Shown here piece by piece: positions 35,729 through 45,133 of a stretch of 64,000 nucleotides of DNA. The first letter of the stretch is position 1. Every line of letters begins with the position of its first letter. The notes beneath the pieces are model-generated. The model ran no database searches. It saw nothing but the letters and a program-made list of their open reading frames with translations, and had not been told where the DNA came from. The position numbers were made by a program, and so were the translations under genes. Source of the stretch: Streptococcus shenyangsis (GTDB taxonomy: Bacteria > Bacillota > Bacilli > Lactobacillales > Streptococcaceae); assembly GCF_006385785.1 (NCBI RefSeq), contig NZ_VFSH01000007.1, forward strand, positions 52,446 through 116,445. The letters are read 5' to 3'.

Positions 35729-37469
35729 AAGACATAGCACCCGCCTGCAAACTATACATCTTGTGATAGGTTCCTCCCAAAGCCAAGAGTTCCTCATGGG
35801 TTCCACTCTCGATAATGCGCCCCTTGTCCAAAACATAGATACAGTTGGCATCTTGTATGGTCGAAAGGCGGTGAGCGATAGCGATGGTTGTTCGTCCCTG
35901 TCTCATCTTCGCCAGAGAAGCTTGAACCAAGCTTTCTGTTTCAGAGTCAATATTGGCTGTCGCTTCATCCAAAATCAGGATTTTAGGTTGACTAGCAACC
36001 GTTCGAGCAAAGGCAAGAAGCTGGCGTTGACCAGTAGAGAAGCTCGAACCACGCTCAGACACAGGGGAGTCGTAACCCTGCGGAAGTTCCTGAATAAAGG
36101 AATCTGCATCCACAAAGGTAGCCGCAGCCTGAACCTGATCATCACTGATATCTTGGTACATGGCGATATTGGACTTAATGGTTCCATGATAGAGGAAGGG
36201 ATCCTGCAAGACTAAACCAATGTTTTTTCTCAGTTCTTCTTGACTGTAATTCCTGATATCCACATCATCCAAGAGAACTCTCCCTGACTGGAATTCATAA
36301 AAGCGCATGAGGACATTGATAATAGACGATTTCCCAGAACCTGTATGACCCACAAAAGCAATGGTTTCACCCTTGTTAACGGAGAAGGAAATGTCATCCA
36401 GAATCGGATGTTTCCCATCATATGAGAAGCACACATGTTCAAAACGAATATTGCCTTCTTTTACCACAGCCTGGCCATCTTCTTGAAGCGGCTCATAAGT
36501 CCTCTCATCGATTAAGGCAAAGACACGACCTGCAGAAACCATAGAAGTTTGCAGGGTTGAAAAGTTTTGCGTCACCTCAATTAAAGGGTCAAAGAGTCGA
36601 TTGATATACTGGATAAAGGCATACATGGTCCCTGCTGTTATTCCCAGATAAAGTCCACGATAGCCAAAGTAGGCCATCAAGACAGCATAGCCTAGGAGTT
36701 TAAGTAAACTCATGGCAGGGCGCAAAAAGAGGGCATCCAAGGCTACAGAACGGTAGGCATAGACCAAGTGTTCTTGGTTGATTTCATCAAACTCTGACTG
36801 TAGGCGCTTCTCTTGATTAAAGGCCTGGATTATTCTGATTCCCTCAATGTTTTCAGCCAGCTTGCTATTGATATCTGACAAGAGACTTCTGGTTTTCTCA
36901 ATGATTTTCACTGATTTTTTCCGATAGAGATTGACCAAAAGGAAAATCAAGGGGAGAAAGAGCAAGACTAATGCTGTCAAACGAAAATCCAACACCAACA
37001 TGGTATAAAGAGTTGTCAGAAAGATGAAAACTGCTGAGATAAAGCTAGATAAAATCCCCGAAAACATATCACTAATAGTCTCGGTGTCATTTGTCAAACG
37101 AGAGACGATAGAGCCTGCTGGCGTCTTATCAAAATAAGACATACCCAGTTTTTCCATATTGGCAAAGGCATCACGACGAATATCCCTAACAATACTGTAG
37201 GACACCCGTGCAAAGAGAAGATTACCGACATACTGTACCATAGTTTGTAGGATATAAAGGCCATAGTAGACTAGTAAAATTGTCACAGCAAGTTGGTTGA
37301 GATTGCTCAGATACTGGTCAATGAAGTGGGAAGCCACAAGGGGAATAACGCTTTTAATGACCGTAGTCGCTAGGAGAAAACTAAGTGCTAAAAAGGTCAG
37401 GAGTCCATAGGGCTTAAGATAGGACATCAAGCGCTTCAATACAGCCCATTGTTCTTTCTTATTATGCAT
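35727..37469 (-). CDS. ABC exporter half-transporter (canonical site subunit)
   Basis: A 580-residue fusion of a six-segment membrane domain (1-320) with an ATPase domain (340-580). The ATPase has Walker A GHTGSGKSS, a signature changed to FSTGQRQ, Walker B ILILDEATANID with the catalytic glutamate, and switch histidine in IAIAHRLST. Together with the partner encoded just upstream it should form a heterodimeric multidrug- or lipid-type exporter like PatAB or BmrCD. Its start overlaps the partner's stop by 8 bases. Substrate unknown. Its stop codon is supplied by a BOX element. Confidence 0.9.
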   Translation of the reverse strand: MHNKKEQWAVLKRLMSYLKPYGLLTFLALSFLLATTVIKSVIPLVASHFIDQYLSNLNQLAVTILLVYYGLYILQTMVQYVGNLLFARVSYSIVRDIRRDAFANMEKLGMSYFDKTPAGSIVSRLTNDTETISDMFSGILSSFISAVFIFLTTLYTMLVLDFRLTALVLLFLPLIFLLVNLYRKKSVKIIEKTRSLLSDINSKLAENIEGIRIIQAFNQEKRLQSEFDEINQEHLVYAYRSVALDALFLRPAMSLLKLLGYAVLMAYFGYRGLYLGITAGTMYAFIQYINRLFDPLIEVTQNFSTLQTSMVSAGRVFALIDERTYEPLQEDGQAVVKEGNIRFEHVCFSYDGKHPILDDISFSVNKGETIAFVGHTGSGKSSIINVLMRFYEFQSGRVLLDDVDIRNYSQEELRKNIGLVLQDPFLYHGTIKSNIAMYQDISDDQVQAAATFVDADSFIQELPQGYDSPVSERGSSFSTGQRQLLAFARTVASQPKILILDEATANIDSETESLVQASLAKMRQGRTTIAIAHRLSTIQDANCIYVLDKGRIIESGTHEELLALGGTYHKMYSLQAGAMS

Positions 37470-39204
37470 CTTCTTCTCCTTTCATTTCCAACTGCTGAGA
37501 CTGGTAGGTTTGGGCATACCAGCCATCCATGGCTAGCAGATCTTCATGCGTACCCCGTTCGATAATTTGACCATTTTGTAGAACCAAGATCAGATCTGCA
37601 TGAACAACCGCACTCAGGCGATGAGCCGTAATAATGGTTGTCTTGTCCTTTCGCGTCTCCTTAAGGTTGTCGATAATCGCATACTCCGTCTTGGCATCCA
37701 CAGCCGACAAAGAATCATCTAAAATCAAGATATCAGGGTCTAAAATCATGGCCCGACTCATGGCCAGACGTTGCTTTTGACCACCTGAGAGACTGACTCC
37801 CTTTTCACCAATCAACGTATTAAATCCTTGGGGCATGGCTACAATATCTTGATAAACTTGGGCTAACTTGGTCACTTCCTCGACTGCTGAAAGAGGCAAA
37901 TCAGGATTTCCAAAGCGAATATTGTCTAAGATAGAGGTCGCAAAGAGGAATTGATCCTGAGGAACGTAGCCCATGAGACTTCGAAGGTCTGTCAGACGAT
38001 AGTCACGAATATTATGACCGTTTAGGTAAATAGCACCCTTATCCACATCGTATTCACGCAAGAGAAGCTTGATCAAGGAAGTTTTTCCAGAGCCTGTCTG
38101 ACCAACCAAGCCCAGAGTTTGCCCTTTTTCCAAACTAAAGCAAACATTTGTCAGTGTTTCCTCATTTTCAAAGGCAAAGCTATCAATGGCATACTGCAAG
38201 CGCCCATTTTCAATACTGTCTATAGGAAACTCAGGGTCTTGTACAGGTGATTCCTGAGACAACAGTTCCTCAATCCGCTGGTAAGAAACCTTCCCTCGCT
38301 GGGTAATATTAAAGAGGAAGCCGATGGCCATGAGAGGCCAAACCAGCATATCCAAGTAGCTGATAAAGGTAACTAGATTCCCAACCGTGATTTGCCCTTT
38401 CTGAACCATCAAGGAGCCGACCAAAAGCGTTAAAACATAGGAGGAACCAACAAACAAGAGAACCATGGGGTCAAAGAGACTATCGTATTTCATGGTTTGC
38501 AGGTTCTTTTGGAAGGTCAATTCATTGACTGCCTGAAAAGACTTCAACTCGTCCGCCTGATAACCGAAAGACTTGGTTACTTTAATACCTGATACGGACT
38601 CCTGTACCTTGTTATTGAGTTCAGAAAAAGCAGCTTGGGATTCGCCAAAGGCCTTGTGGGTCTTTCTTCCCAAACGACTGGTCGCATAAGCCATAAAAGG
38701 CAGGGGTAGAATGGCAACCAAGGTCATCTGCCAAGAAATGCTAAAGAGCATGGTCAACAAAGTCACCAGAGCCGTGATAGAGGCATCCACCGCAGACATG
38801 ACTCCTCCACCTGCGAGACGGGTTAAGGCATTGATATCGTTGGTGGCATGCGCCATCAGGTCCCCCGTCCGATAAGTTTGATAAAAGGCTGGAGACATTT
38901 TTGTGAAATGCTCAAATAAGCGAGAGCGCATAATCTGTCCCAAACGGTAGGAAGTACCGAGGATATACATACGCCAAACATAGCGCAGATAGTACATCCC
39001 AAAGGCTGCAAGAAGCAAGTAAAATAGGGCAAGAAGGAGGTCCTGCTGGGTTAATTGCCCCGATGTGATGGCATCAATGACCCTCCCCATAACCATTGGG
39101 GGAATGAGGTTGAGGACGGAAACCAAGACCAGGGCCACAATCCCGACTAAATAACGGCGTTTTTCTAACTTGAAAAACCACCAAAGTTTTTGAATAATGG
39201 ACAT
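37462..39204 (-). CDS. ABC exporter half-transporter (degenerate site subunit)
   Basis: A 580-residue half-transporter with six membrane segments and an ATPase domain. Walker A is GQTGSGKTS and the signature LSGGQKQRLAMSRA is canonical, but Walker B reads ILILDDSLSAVD with aspartate in place of the catalytic glutamate. That, with the altered signature of the partner, gives one degenerate and one active ATP site, the usual plan of heterodimeric exporters. The ATG at 39204 is chosen because AAGGGATG lies just upstream; earlier in-frame codons have no ribosome binding site. Confidence 0.9.
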   Translation of the reverse strand: MSIIQKLWWFFKLEKRRYLVGIVALVLVSVLNLIPPMVMGRVIDAITSGQLTQQDLLLALFYLLLAAFGMYYLRYVWRMYILGTSYRLGQIMRSRLFEHFTKMSPAFYQTYRTGDLMAHATNDINALTRLAGGGVMSAVDASITALVTLLTMLFSISWQMTLVAILPLPFMAYATSRLGRKTHKAFGESQAAFSELNNKVQESVSGIKVTKSFGYQADELKSFQAVNELTFQKNLQTMKYDSLFDPMVLLFVGSSYVLTLLVGSLMVQKGQITVGNLVTFISYLDMLVWPLMAIGFLFNITQRGKVSYQRIEELLSQESPVQDPEFPIDSIENGRLQYAIDSFAFENEETLTNVCFSLEKGQTLGLVGQTGSGKTSLIKLLLREYDVDKGAIYLNGHNIRDYRLTDLRSLMGYVPQDQFLFATSILDNIRFGNPDLPLSAVEEVTKLAQVYQDIVAMPQGFNTLIGEKGVSLSGGQKQRLAMSRAMILDPDILILDDSLSAVDAKTEYAIIDNLKETRKDKTTIITAHRLSAVVHADLILVLQNGQIIERGTHEDLLAMDGWYAQTYQSQQLEMKGEEDA

Positions 39205-39258
39205 AACATCCCTTTCTGATTGCAAATAGAAACCTGAGGCCAAGACCCCAGGTTTTTC

Positions 39259-39894
39259 TTATTCATAGGTTACGACTGTGACCGCACCCTTGTCATACTC
39301 AGCGATAAAGATATTAGCTACATTGTCATGTCCTTGCTTGTTGAGGTTATCAAGCAACCACTCTTCGCTACGACCAATCGATTCCAAGACATCAACTTGG
39401 ATCACACCGTCAGTCACAACTGGATACTTAGGATTTTCATCTCCCATTTGGACCACGATGAGTTGGCCATTTTGCTCCTGCACAGCGCGTTTGACCTGCT
39501 TCATCTGGAAAATCCCTTGGCTACGAAGCTTGAGGGCTACTTCCGCTGCAGACAAGCCAACTGAACGACAGGCTTCTGGGTCAATCTGACCATTTTTGAT
39601 GAGGAGAGTTGGCTTACCATCAATCAAGCGTTTGACAAAATGAACATTGTTACTAAGCCACTTGAGGGTCAAGACCAAAATCGTCCACATCATCAAAATC
39701 ACTGCGTACTGGAGAATGCTAATAGAACTATTGTAAATCACCCCACCGATAATACCACCGAGAACATAGTTCTGAATTTGGTCTGTCGCAGAGTTAGGTG
39801 CTAGGTTCCCCTTTCCTGTCACATTGATAACAAAAACAAGCGAGAAGAGCCCTAAGGCCAGTTTGATTAAAATTTCCATATAATTGAGTGTCAT
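39259..39894 (-). CDS. DUF421/YetF-family membrane protein
   Basis: A 211-residue protein with three N-terminal membrane segments and a C-terminal soluble domain of the DUF421 (YetF/YrbG) type: GKPTLLIKNGQIDPEACRSVGLSAAEVALKLRSQGI is the family core. Members are found near sporulation and envelope genes in bacilli; function is not established. It overlaps the DUF3290 gene by 4 bases, a pairing common in Firmicutes. Confidence 0.85.
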   Translation of the reverse strand: MTLNYMEILIKLALGLFSLVFVINVTGKGNLAPNSATDQIQNYVLGGIIGGVIYNSSISILQYAVILMMWTILVLTLKWLSNNVHFVKRLIDGKPTLLIKNGQIDPEACRSVGLSAAEVALKLRSQGIFQMKQVKRAVQEQNGQLIVVQMGDENPKYPVVTDGVIQVDVLESIGRSEEWLLDNLNKQGHDNVANIFIAEYDKGAVTVVTYE

Positions 39895-40346
39895 TTGTTT
39901 ACCTCCACCAATTCAATAGCATCTGTTTGATGCAATTCTAATTTCTCTAAAAGATACTTGTCTGGTTGGCTCCCGTTCATGGCACGATAGACATTTGAAC
40001 CTACCTTGACAAGCGCTCCATCAGTGGCTGCAGAAGTATTGACATAGACTTCTGATTTATCCACTCCCAAGTCTTTGGAAACAACCTCTATGAAATGAAG
40101 GGAGGTTTGAAATTGATTGTTAGAGGCTTGATTGGTCTGGTATTTTGAAATTGTCACTAAAAGCATGGCCACTAAGGTCAAGGCCAAAATCATGACCAAT
40201 TCCCGAAACTTAGTCCCCTTTTTATCTCGATAGGCCTTAAAGGCAAAAAATCCTGTGATAGCTAGGAGAACAATTCCAAAGCCAATCATGATTCCATTTT
40301 GTTGACTGATTTGGCTAAGCACATAGTCATATGAGTAAAATTTCAT
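39891..40346 (-). CDS. DUF3290-family membrane protein
   Basis: A 151-residue protein with two membrane segments (about 17-35 and 48-66) and an extracytoplasmic or cytoplasmic C-terminal domain. The family is nearly always encoded next to a DUF421 protein, as here, so the two likely form a complex. No catalytic motif is evident. GGGAG precedes the ATG at 40346. Confidence 0.82.
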   Translation of the reverse strand: MKFYSYDYVLSQISQQNGIMIGFGIVLLAITGFFAFKAYRDKKGTKFRELVMILALTLVAMLLVTISKYQTNQASNNQFQTSLHFIEVVSKDLGVDKSEVYVNTSAATDGALVKVGSNVYRAMNGSQPDKYLLEKLELHQTDAIELVEVNK

Positions 40347-40437
40347 TTATTTTCACTCCCTTTCATAAAATCATTCTTCATTATAAACGAAAGAGAGTGA
40401 TTTTTCAAGCCATACGTTGGGGAAATAGACCTTTTTT

Positions 40438-40446
40438 TGGTATAAT
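40438..40446 (+). promoter_or_regulatory. Extended -10 promoter of exoA
   Basis: TGGTATAAT lies 34 bases upstream of the exoA start codon; there is no good -35. Confidence 0.6.
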
Positions 40447-40479
40447 AAAATCTATAATCTGAATGAAAAAGGTAACTTT

Positions 40480-41307
40480 ATGAAACTCATCTCATGGAAT
40501 ATTGATTCCCTCAATGCTGCCCTAACTAGTGACTCAGCTCGCGCGAAATTATCCCAAGAAGTCCTACAAACCTTGGTCGCTGAAAATGCTGATATCATCG
40601 CTATCCAAGAAACCAAGCTTTCTGCCAAAGGCCCTACAAAGAAACACTTGGAAATTTTAGAAGAACTCTTCCCAGGCTACGAAAACACGTGGCGCTCTTC
40701 CCAAGAGCCTGCCCGTAAAGGCTATGCTGGAACCATGTTCCTTTATAAGAAAGAACTCACACCCACTGTCACTTTCCCAGAAATCGGTGCCCCTTCTACC
40801 ATGGACTTAGAAGGTCGTATCATCACTCTAGAATTTGATGAATTTTTCGTTACCCAAGTTTACACTCCAAACGCTGGCGACGGTCTCAAACGCTTGGAAG
40901 AACGTCAGGTCTGGGATGTCAAATATGCGGAATACTTGGCTGAACTAGACAAAGAAAAACCAGTCCTTGCAACCGGTGACTACAATGTGGCCCACAATGA
41001 GATCGACCTTGCAAATCCTGCTAGCAACCGCCGTTCACCTGGATTTACCGACGAGGAGCGTGCTGGATTTACCAACCTCTTGGCAACTGGATTTACCGAT
41101 ACTTTCCGTCATGTTCACGGCGATGTTCCAGAACGCTACACTTGGTGGGCACAGCGCAGCAAGACTTCTAAAATCAACAATACAGGCTGGAGAATCGACT
41201 ACTGGCTGACAAGCAACCGCGTGGCTGACAAGGTCACTAAATCCGATATGATTGACTCAGGTGCTCGCCAAGACCACACACCCATTGTCATGGAGATTGA
41301 ACTCTAA
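40480..41307 (+). CDS. exoA: Exodeoxyribonuclease III / AP endonuclease
   Basis: A 275-residue Mg-dependent exonuclease III family enzyme for base-excision repair. Motifs in order are LISWNIDSLNA, IIAIQETKLS (catalytic glutamate about 43), VYTPNAGDGLKRLEER, ATGDYNVAHNEIDLANP (Asp and Asn), GFTDTFRHVH and QDHTPIVMEI at the end. Preceded by AAAGG and an extended -10 promoter. The VOC gene follows after 11 bases. Confidence 0.94.
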   Translation: MKLISWNIDSLNAALTSDSARAKLSQEVLQTLVAENADIIAIQETKLSAKGPTKKHLEILEELFPGYENTWRSSQEPARKGYAGTMFLYKKELTPTVTFPEIGAPSTMDLEGRIITLEFDEFFVTQVYTPNAGDGLKRLEERQVWDVKYAEYLAELDKEKPVLATGDYNVAHNEIDLANPASNRRSPGFTDEERAGFTNLLATGFTDTFRHVHGDVPERYTWWAQRSKTSKINNTGWRIDYWLTSNRVADKVTKSDMIDSGARQDHTPIVMEIEL

Positions 41308-41318
41308 GGAGAAAGTGA

Positions 41319-41705
41319 ATGGACTATCAAGCTGTCATTCCTGAATTTGTAGTATCTGACATCGAAAAATCACGTCACTTCTACTGCGACCTGCTAGGAT
41401 TCTCTGTCGAATACGAGCGTCCAGAGGAGAAATTTCTCTTCCTCTCGCTTGAAGACTGCCAACTTATGCTAGAAGAAGGCAGCACAGAAGAATTAGCTCA
41501 GCTGACCTATCCTTTCGGGCGCGGTGTCAATATTTCCTTTGGTATTGCAGATGTTCCTCAGCTCCACCAAAAACTGCTGGAGGCAAACTATCCTATCCAT
41601 CGTCCCCTGACAAAAAGAGAATTTCGAGTAGGAGATAGCTTTATATATCCCTATGAATTTGCGATTTTGGATCCAGATGGCTATTTTTTAAGATTTAGTG
41701 AGTAG
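41319..41705 (+). CDS. VOC/glyoxalase-bleomycin resistance-like protein
   Basis: A 128-residue single-domain vicinal-oxygen-chelate protein: PEFVVSDIEKSRHFYCDLLGF at the N terminus, paired beta-alpha-beta units, and FAILDPDGYFLRFSE at the end. Some members bind bleomycin, others are glyoxalases or dioxygenases; no specific function can be given. AAGGAG precedes the start, and it is likely co-transcribed with exoA. Confidence 0.85.
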   Translation: MDYQAVIPEFVVSDIEKSRHFYCDLLGFSVEYERPEEKFLFLSLEDCQLMLEEGSTEELAQLTYPFGRGVNISFGIADVPQLHQKLLEANYPIHRPLTKREFRVGDSFIYPYEFAILDPDGYFLRFSE

Positions 41706-41738
41706 AATATTAAAGATTGGAAAAAAGTCTTTAAAATT

Positions 41739-41792
41739 AGAAAAAGGCATGTTGTCAGGTGTTTAAAAACTTAATAATATGCCTTTTATAAT
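41739..41792 (+). terminator. Possible terminator after the VOC gene
   Basis: AAAAAGGCATG and TATGCCTTTTA can pair across a 30-base loop, ending in T-rich sequence. The large loop lowers confidence. Confidence 0.45.
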
Positions 41793-41955
41793 GGAAAAAC
41801 CTTCTAAATGTTAGTCAATAAGTTAATTTTCGCCCATTTTTATTATATTTGTTCGTTTTTTAAACCAAAACACTAACAAAACATTTGATTTTTAAAGTTA
41901 TTTAGTGTAAAATAAAAACATTGGCTCAAGCCTATTTAAAATTGAATATCGTTTT

Positions 41956-42095
41956 ACTTGTTTATGTCGTGAATTGGCACGACGTTTCTACAAGGTGCCG
42001 GAACACCTAACAATAAGTAAGTCAGAAGTGAGGTATGGTCGTTTTTGCCATGCCTATTTTGGGGACTTACTTAGAGATTAAGTAGGTCCTTTTTC
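41956..42095 (+). promoter_or_regulatory. Purine (guanine-type) riboswitch and terminator before xpt
   Basis: P1 pairs ACTTGTT (41956) with AATAAGT (ending 42018); P2 is GTCGTG...CACGAC; the J2/3 segment GTTTCTAC and P3 AGGTGCCGGAACACCT follow. In J3/1 the base expected to pair with the ligand is C, which indicates guanine (or xanthine-like purine). Loops L2 (AATTGG) and J3/1 (AACAATA) depart from the common consensus. A strong terminator GGACTTACTTA / TAAGTAGGTCC plus T run spans 42063-42095, and its 5' arm can compete with GTAAGTC near P1. Confidence 0.82.
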
Positions 42096-42162
42096 TATCA
42101 GTTTTACTAGATAGAAATCTGAAACAAGTAAATGGATTGGCTTTTAGACTTTAGGAGGTCTT

Positions 42163-42744
42163 ATGAAATTATTAGAAGAGCGCATCCTCAAGGATGGGCA
42201 TATCTTGGGTGATAACATCCTCAAGGTGGATTCCTTTTTAACCCACCAAGTTGACTTTAGCCTGATGCGAGAGATTGGTAAGGTTTTTGCGGCAAAATTC
42301 GCTGCTGCTGGCATTACCAAGGTTGTGACCATTGAAGCGTCAGGCATTGCACCAGCCGTTTTTACAGCTGAAGCCTTAAACGTTCCCATGATTTTCGCTA
42401 AAAAAGCTAAAAACATTACTATGAACGAAGGAATCTTAACTGCCCAAGTCTACTCCTTTACCAAGCAGGTGACTAGCACCGTTTCCATCGCTGGAAAATT
42501 CCTCTCACCCGAGGACAAGGTCTTGATTATTGACGATTTCCTTGCTAACGGCCAAGCAGCTAAAGGTTTGATTCAAATCATCGAACAAGCCGGTGCTAGA
42601 GTCGAAGCTATCGGTATCGTGATTGAAAAATCCTTCCAAGATGGCCGTGATTTGCTTGAAAAAGCAGGCTATCCTGTCCTATCACTCGCTCGTTTGGATC
42701 GTTTTGAAAATGGTCAAGTTATTTTTAAGGAGGCAGATCTCTAA
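42163..42744 (+). CDS. xpt: Xanthine phosphoribosyltransferase
   Basis: Xpt salvages xanthine to XMP using PRPP. The 193-residue protein begins [31 protein letters not shown], matching the family, and has the PRPP motif [14 protein letters not shown] (about 123-136). It is followed by pbuX with a TAATG overlap. AGGAGG precedes the start; expression is controlled by the purine riboswitch. Confidence 0.95.
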   Translation: MKLLEERILKDGHILGDNILKVDSFLTHQVDFSLMREIGKVFAAKFAAAGITKVVTIEASGIAPAVFTAEALNVPMIFAKKAKNITMNEGILTAQVYSFTKQVTSTVSIAGKFLSPEDKVLIIDDFLANGQAAKGLIQIIEQAGARVEAIGIVIEKSFQDGRDLLEKAGYPVLSLARLDRFENGQVIFKEADL

Positions 42745-44006
42745 TGCAAACTCAAGAAAAACATTCGCAAGCAGCCGTTCTTGGCTTGCAACACTTACTA
42801 GCCATGTACTCAGGATCCATTCTGGTTCCTATCATGATTGCGACAGCCCTTGGCTATTCAACTGAGCAGTTGACCTACCTGATTTCCACAGATATCTTCA
42901 TGTGTGGGGTCGCAACCTTCCTCCAACTCCAACTCAACAAATACTTTGGGATTGGACTTCCAGTCGTTCTTGGAGTTGCCTTCCAGTCGGTAGCTCCCTT
43001 GATTATGATTGGACAAAGCCATGGTAGTGGCGCTATGTTTGGAGCCCTTATTGCATCAGGGATTTACGTGGTTCTTGTTTCAGGCATCTTCTCAAAAGTG
43101 GCCAATCTCTTCCCATCTATCGTAACAGGATCTGTTATTACCACGATTGGTTTAACCTTGATCCCTGTCGCTATTGGAAATATGGGAAATAACGTTCCAG
43201 AACCAACTGGTCAAAGTCTCTTGCTTGCAGCTATCACTGTTCTGATTATCCTCTTGATTAACATCTTTACCAAAGGATTTATCAAGTCTATCTCCATTTT
43301 GATTGGTCTAGTTGTTGGAACTGCCATCGCTGCTACTATGGGCTTGGTGGACTTCTCTCCTGTTGCGGCAGCACCGCTTGTCCATGTCCCAACTCCTCTC
43401 TACTTTGGAATGCCAACCTTTGAAATCTCATCTATTATCATGATGTGTATCATCGCAACGGTGTCTATGGTTGAGTCAACTGGTGTTTATCTGGCCTTGT
43501 CTGATATCACGAAATACCCAATCGACAGCACGCGCCTGCGCAACGGTTACCGCGCAGAAGGTTTGGCCGTACTTCTCGGAGGAATCTTTAACACCTTCCC
43601 TTACACAGGATTTTCACAAAACGTTGGTTTGGTTAAATTATCAGGCATTAAGACTCGCCTGCCAATCTACTACGCAGCTGGTTTCCTCGTTCTCCTTGGA
43701 CTCCTACCTAAGTTTGGTGCCCTTGCCCAAATCATTCCAAGCCCTGTCCTCGGTGGTGCCATGCTGGTGATGTTTGGTTTTGTATCTATTCAAGGGATGC
43801 AAATCCTCGCCCGCGTTGACTTTGCTAACAATGAACACAACTTCCTTATCGCAGCTGTTTCAATCGCTGCAGGTGTCGGACTCAACAACAGTAATCTATT
43901 TGTCAGCATGCCGACAGCCTTCCAAATGTTCTTCTCAAATGGAATCGTTGTAGCCAGCCTACTCGCTATTGTACTCAATGCCGTATTAAATCATAAAAAG
44001 AAATAA
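42744..44006 (+). CDS. pbuX: Xanthine permease (NCS2 family)
   Basis: A 420-residue membrane protein with about 14 membrane segments. NCS2 features include GLQHLLAMYSGSILVPIMIA at the N terminus, GVAFQSVAPLI, and the family motif region VESTGVYLALSDITKYPIDS...RAEGLAVLLGGIFNTFPYTGFSQNVGL. It imports xanthine for Xpt. The ATG overlaps the xpt stop, so translation is coupled. Confidence 0.94.
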   Translation: MQTQEKHSQAAVLGLQHLLAMYSGSILVPIMIATALGYSTEQLTYLISTDIFMCGVATFLQLQLNKYFGIGLPVVLGVAFQSVAPLIMIGQSHGSGAMFGALIASGIYVVLVSGIFSKVANLFPSIVTGSVITTIGLTLIPVAIGNMGNNVPEPTGQSLLLAAITVLIILLINIFTKGFIKSISILIGLVVGTAIAATMGLVDFSPVAAAPLVHVPTPLYFGMPTFEISSIIMMCIIATVSMVESTGVYLALSDITKYPIDSTRLRNGYRAEGLAVLLGGIFNTFPYTGFSQNVGLVKLSGIKTRLPIYYAAGFLVLLGLLPKFGALAQIIPSPVLGGAMLVMFGFVSIQGMQILARVDFANNEHNFLIAAVSIAAGVGLNNSNLFVSMPTAFQMFFSNGIVVASLLAIVLNAVLNHKKK

Positions 44007-44007
44007 G

Positions 44008-44034
44008 AAAAAGAGGTGTGAGCCTCTTTTTTGT
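44008..44034 (+). terminator. Terminator of xpt-pbuX
   Basis: AAAAAGAGG-TGTGAG-CCTCTTTTTT directly after the pbuX stop codon. Confidence 0.85.
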
Positions 44035-44051
44035 TTATAGCTAATGAACAA

Positions 44052-44960
44052 TTATTGTAAAAATAAATCAGCTAAAAATCCTTCTCTCAACATTTCTAAG
44101 TTAAACACATTAGTAATATGACTAAATGCTTCAGCTAGTGGTAAGTGCGCTGTTTTCCATCCTTGACCATCAGTAACCCAAACAAATTCAACATCGTCAT
44201 CTGAGGTAATAATAAATTGACTAAGTTCAGTAAACTCTCCAGCAACCGCTTTTAATTTACTTCCTCCTCCGCCATAGTAATTCGTTTCAATCAGCCAAAC
44301 CTTATGTTTTTCTCGGGAATAAACTGCAACATCAAATCTTCTCTCAGACTTATCAACAGGTACTTTAATCCCCCACTTATCTTTAATATATTGAGCTGTA
44401 GCTTGAGCTTTCCAATCCAATTTTTGTTCCTGAGAAATTTTTGCTACGTGTCTCTCTAAAATTCCCTCCATGGTTGTCCCACTTCGGTTTTTTCGTGCAT
44501 TGCTATCTAATCCAGTCTCCACTCCATAAACATAATCAACTAATGAACGATTAGCATGTTGTTGTAAAAAATTTAATAAACCGGATTGCTCAATAAATTT
44601 CATGTAATCATCTATTCTACTAGTGTCTATCGTTTTGAAATCCAATTGTTCAAAAGACATATTATCGTTTTCATCTATTGTTAAAACATCTAAAACTTTA
44701 TCACGACTTGCAATCAGACTAGGAATTGCTTTTAATAAATTAGGTTGTTTAGTGAACAAGTCAAGAGCTTCTATATAAATATCATCTTTACCAATTAAAT
44801 AGTTTAAAGTGTTCAACTCTAGTTCATACTTCTTTGTCTCACGATCAACTTTCTCCCAATTTACATAATAATCAGGAGTACGGTTGGTTACAGAAAGAGT
44901 ATTTAAAAATTGTTTCAAACGCTCTTCATGTGAAAAATTAATATATTTTTGTAAGTTCAT
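44052..44960 (-). CDS. DpnII/MboI-family restriction endonuclease (GATC), divergent
   Basis: A 302-residue type II endonuclease. The family core is present: YVYGVETGLDSNARKNRSGTTMEGIL (about 145-170) and, later, RFDVAVYSREKHKVWLIETNYYGGGGSKLKA, where D...E-x-N form the PD-(D/E)XK-like centre, then FVWVTDGQGWKTA. It should cut unmethylated GATC. Compared with my memory of pneumococcal DpnII it aligns along its length but with many differences, especially in the first 120 residues, unlike the two methylases which look near-standard. The ATG at 44960 shares TAATG with the upstream zinc-ribbon gene and follows AAGGAG. Confidence 0.85.
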   Translation of the reverse strand: MNLQKYINFSHEERLKQFLNTLSVTNRTPDYYVNWEKVDRETKKYELELNTLNYLIGKDDIYIEALDLFTKQPNLLKAIPSLIASRDKVLDVLTIDENDNMSFEQLDFKTIDTSRIDDYMKFIEQSGLLNFLQQHANRSLVDYVYGVETGLDSNARKNRSGTTMEGILERHVAKISQEQKLDWKAQATAQYIKDKWGIKVPVDKSERRFDVAVYSREKHKVWLIETNYYGGGGSKLKAVAGEFTELSQFIITSDDDVEFVWVTDGQGWKTAHLPLAEAFSHITNVFNLEMLREGFLADLFLQ

Positions 44961-45118
44961 TACCGACACTCCTTACACCAAGATTGATTTCTAATATTAT
45001 CATTCCCCATATTACGGTATCCAAAATCATCAATTGACTTTTCTTCACCACAATGAGGACAAACTCTTCTCAATACACCATCAATATAATCATCTGCGTT
45101 AATCGTAACCTTTACCAT
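44960..45118 (-). CDS. Small zinc-ribbon protein in the Dpn locus
   Basis: A 52-residue protein with two CxxC pairs: CPHC (20-23) and CKEC (48-51), separated by EEKSIDDFGYRNMGND, the layout of zinc ribbons found at the front of HNH-type proteins. AAAGGAAAG precedes the ATG at 45118, and the stop overlaps the endonuclease start (TAATG), so it belongs to the operon. No such gene is part of the classical dpnM-dpnA-dpnB locus as I know it. It may bind DNA or act as a controller-type protein; unproven. Confidence 0.75.
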   Translation of the reverse strand: MVKVTINADDYIDGVLRRVCPHCGEEKSIDDFGYRNMGNDNIRNQSWCKECR

Positions 45119-45133
45119 AAATAATCTTTCCTT

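Noticed and set aside
35542..35730. 62-residue frame on the plus strand between the sugar transferase and ABC exporter genes
   Set aside because: Most of it lies in a BOX element, and there is no plausible start site.
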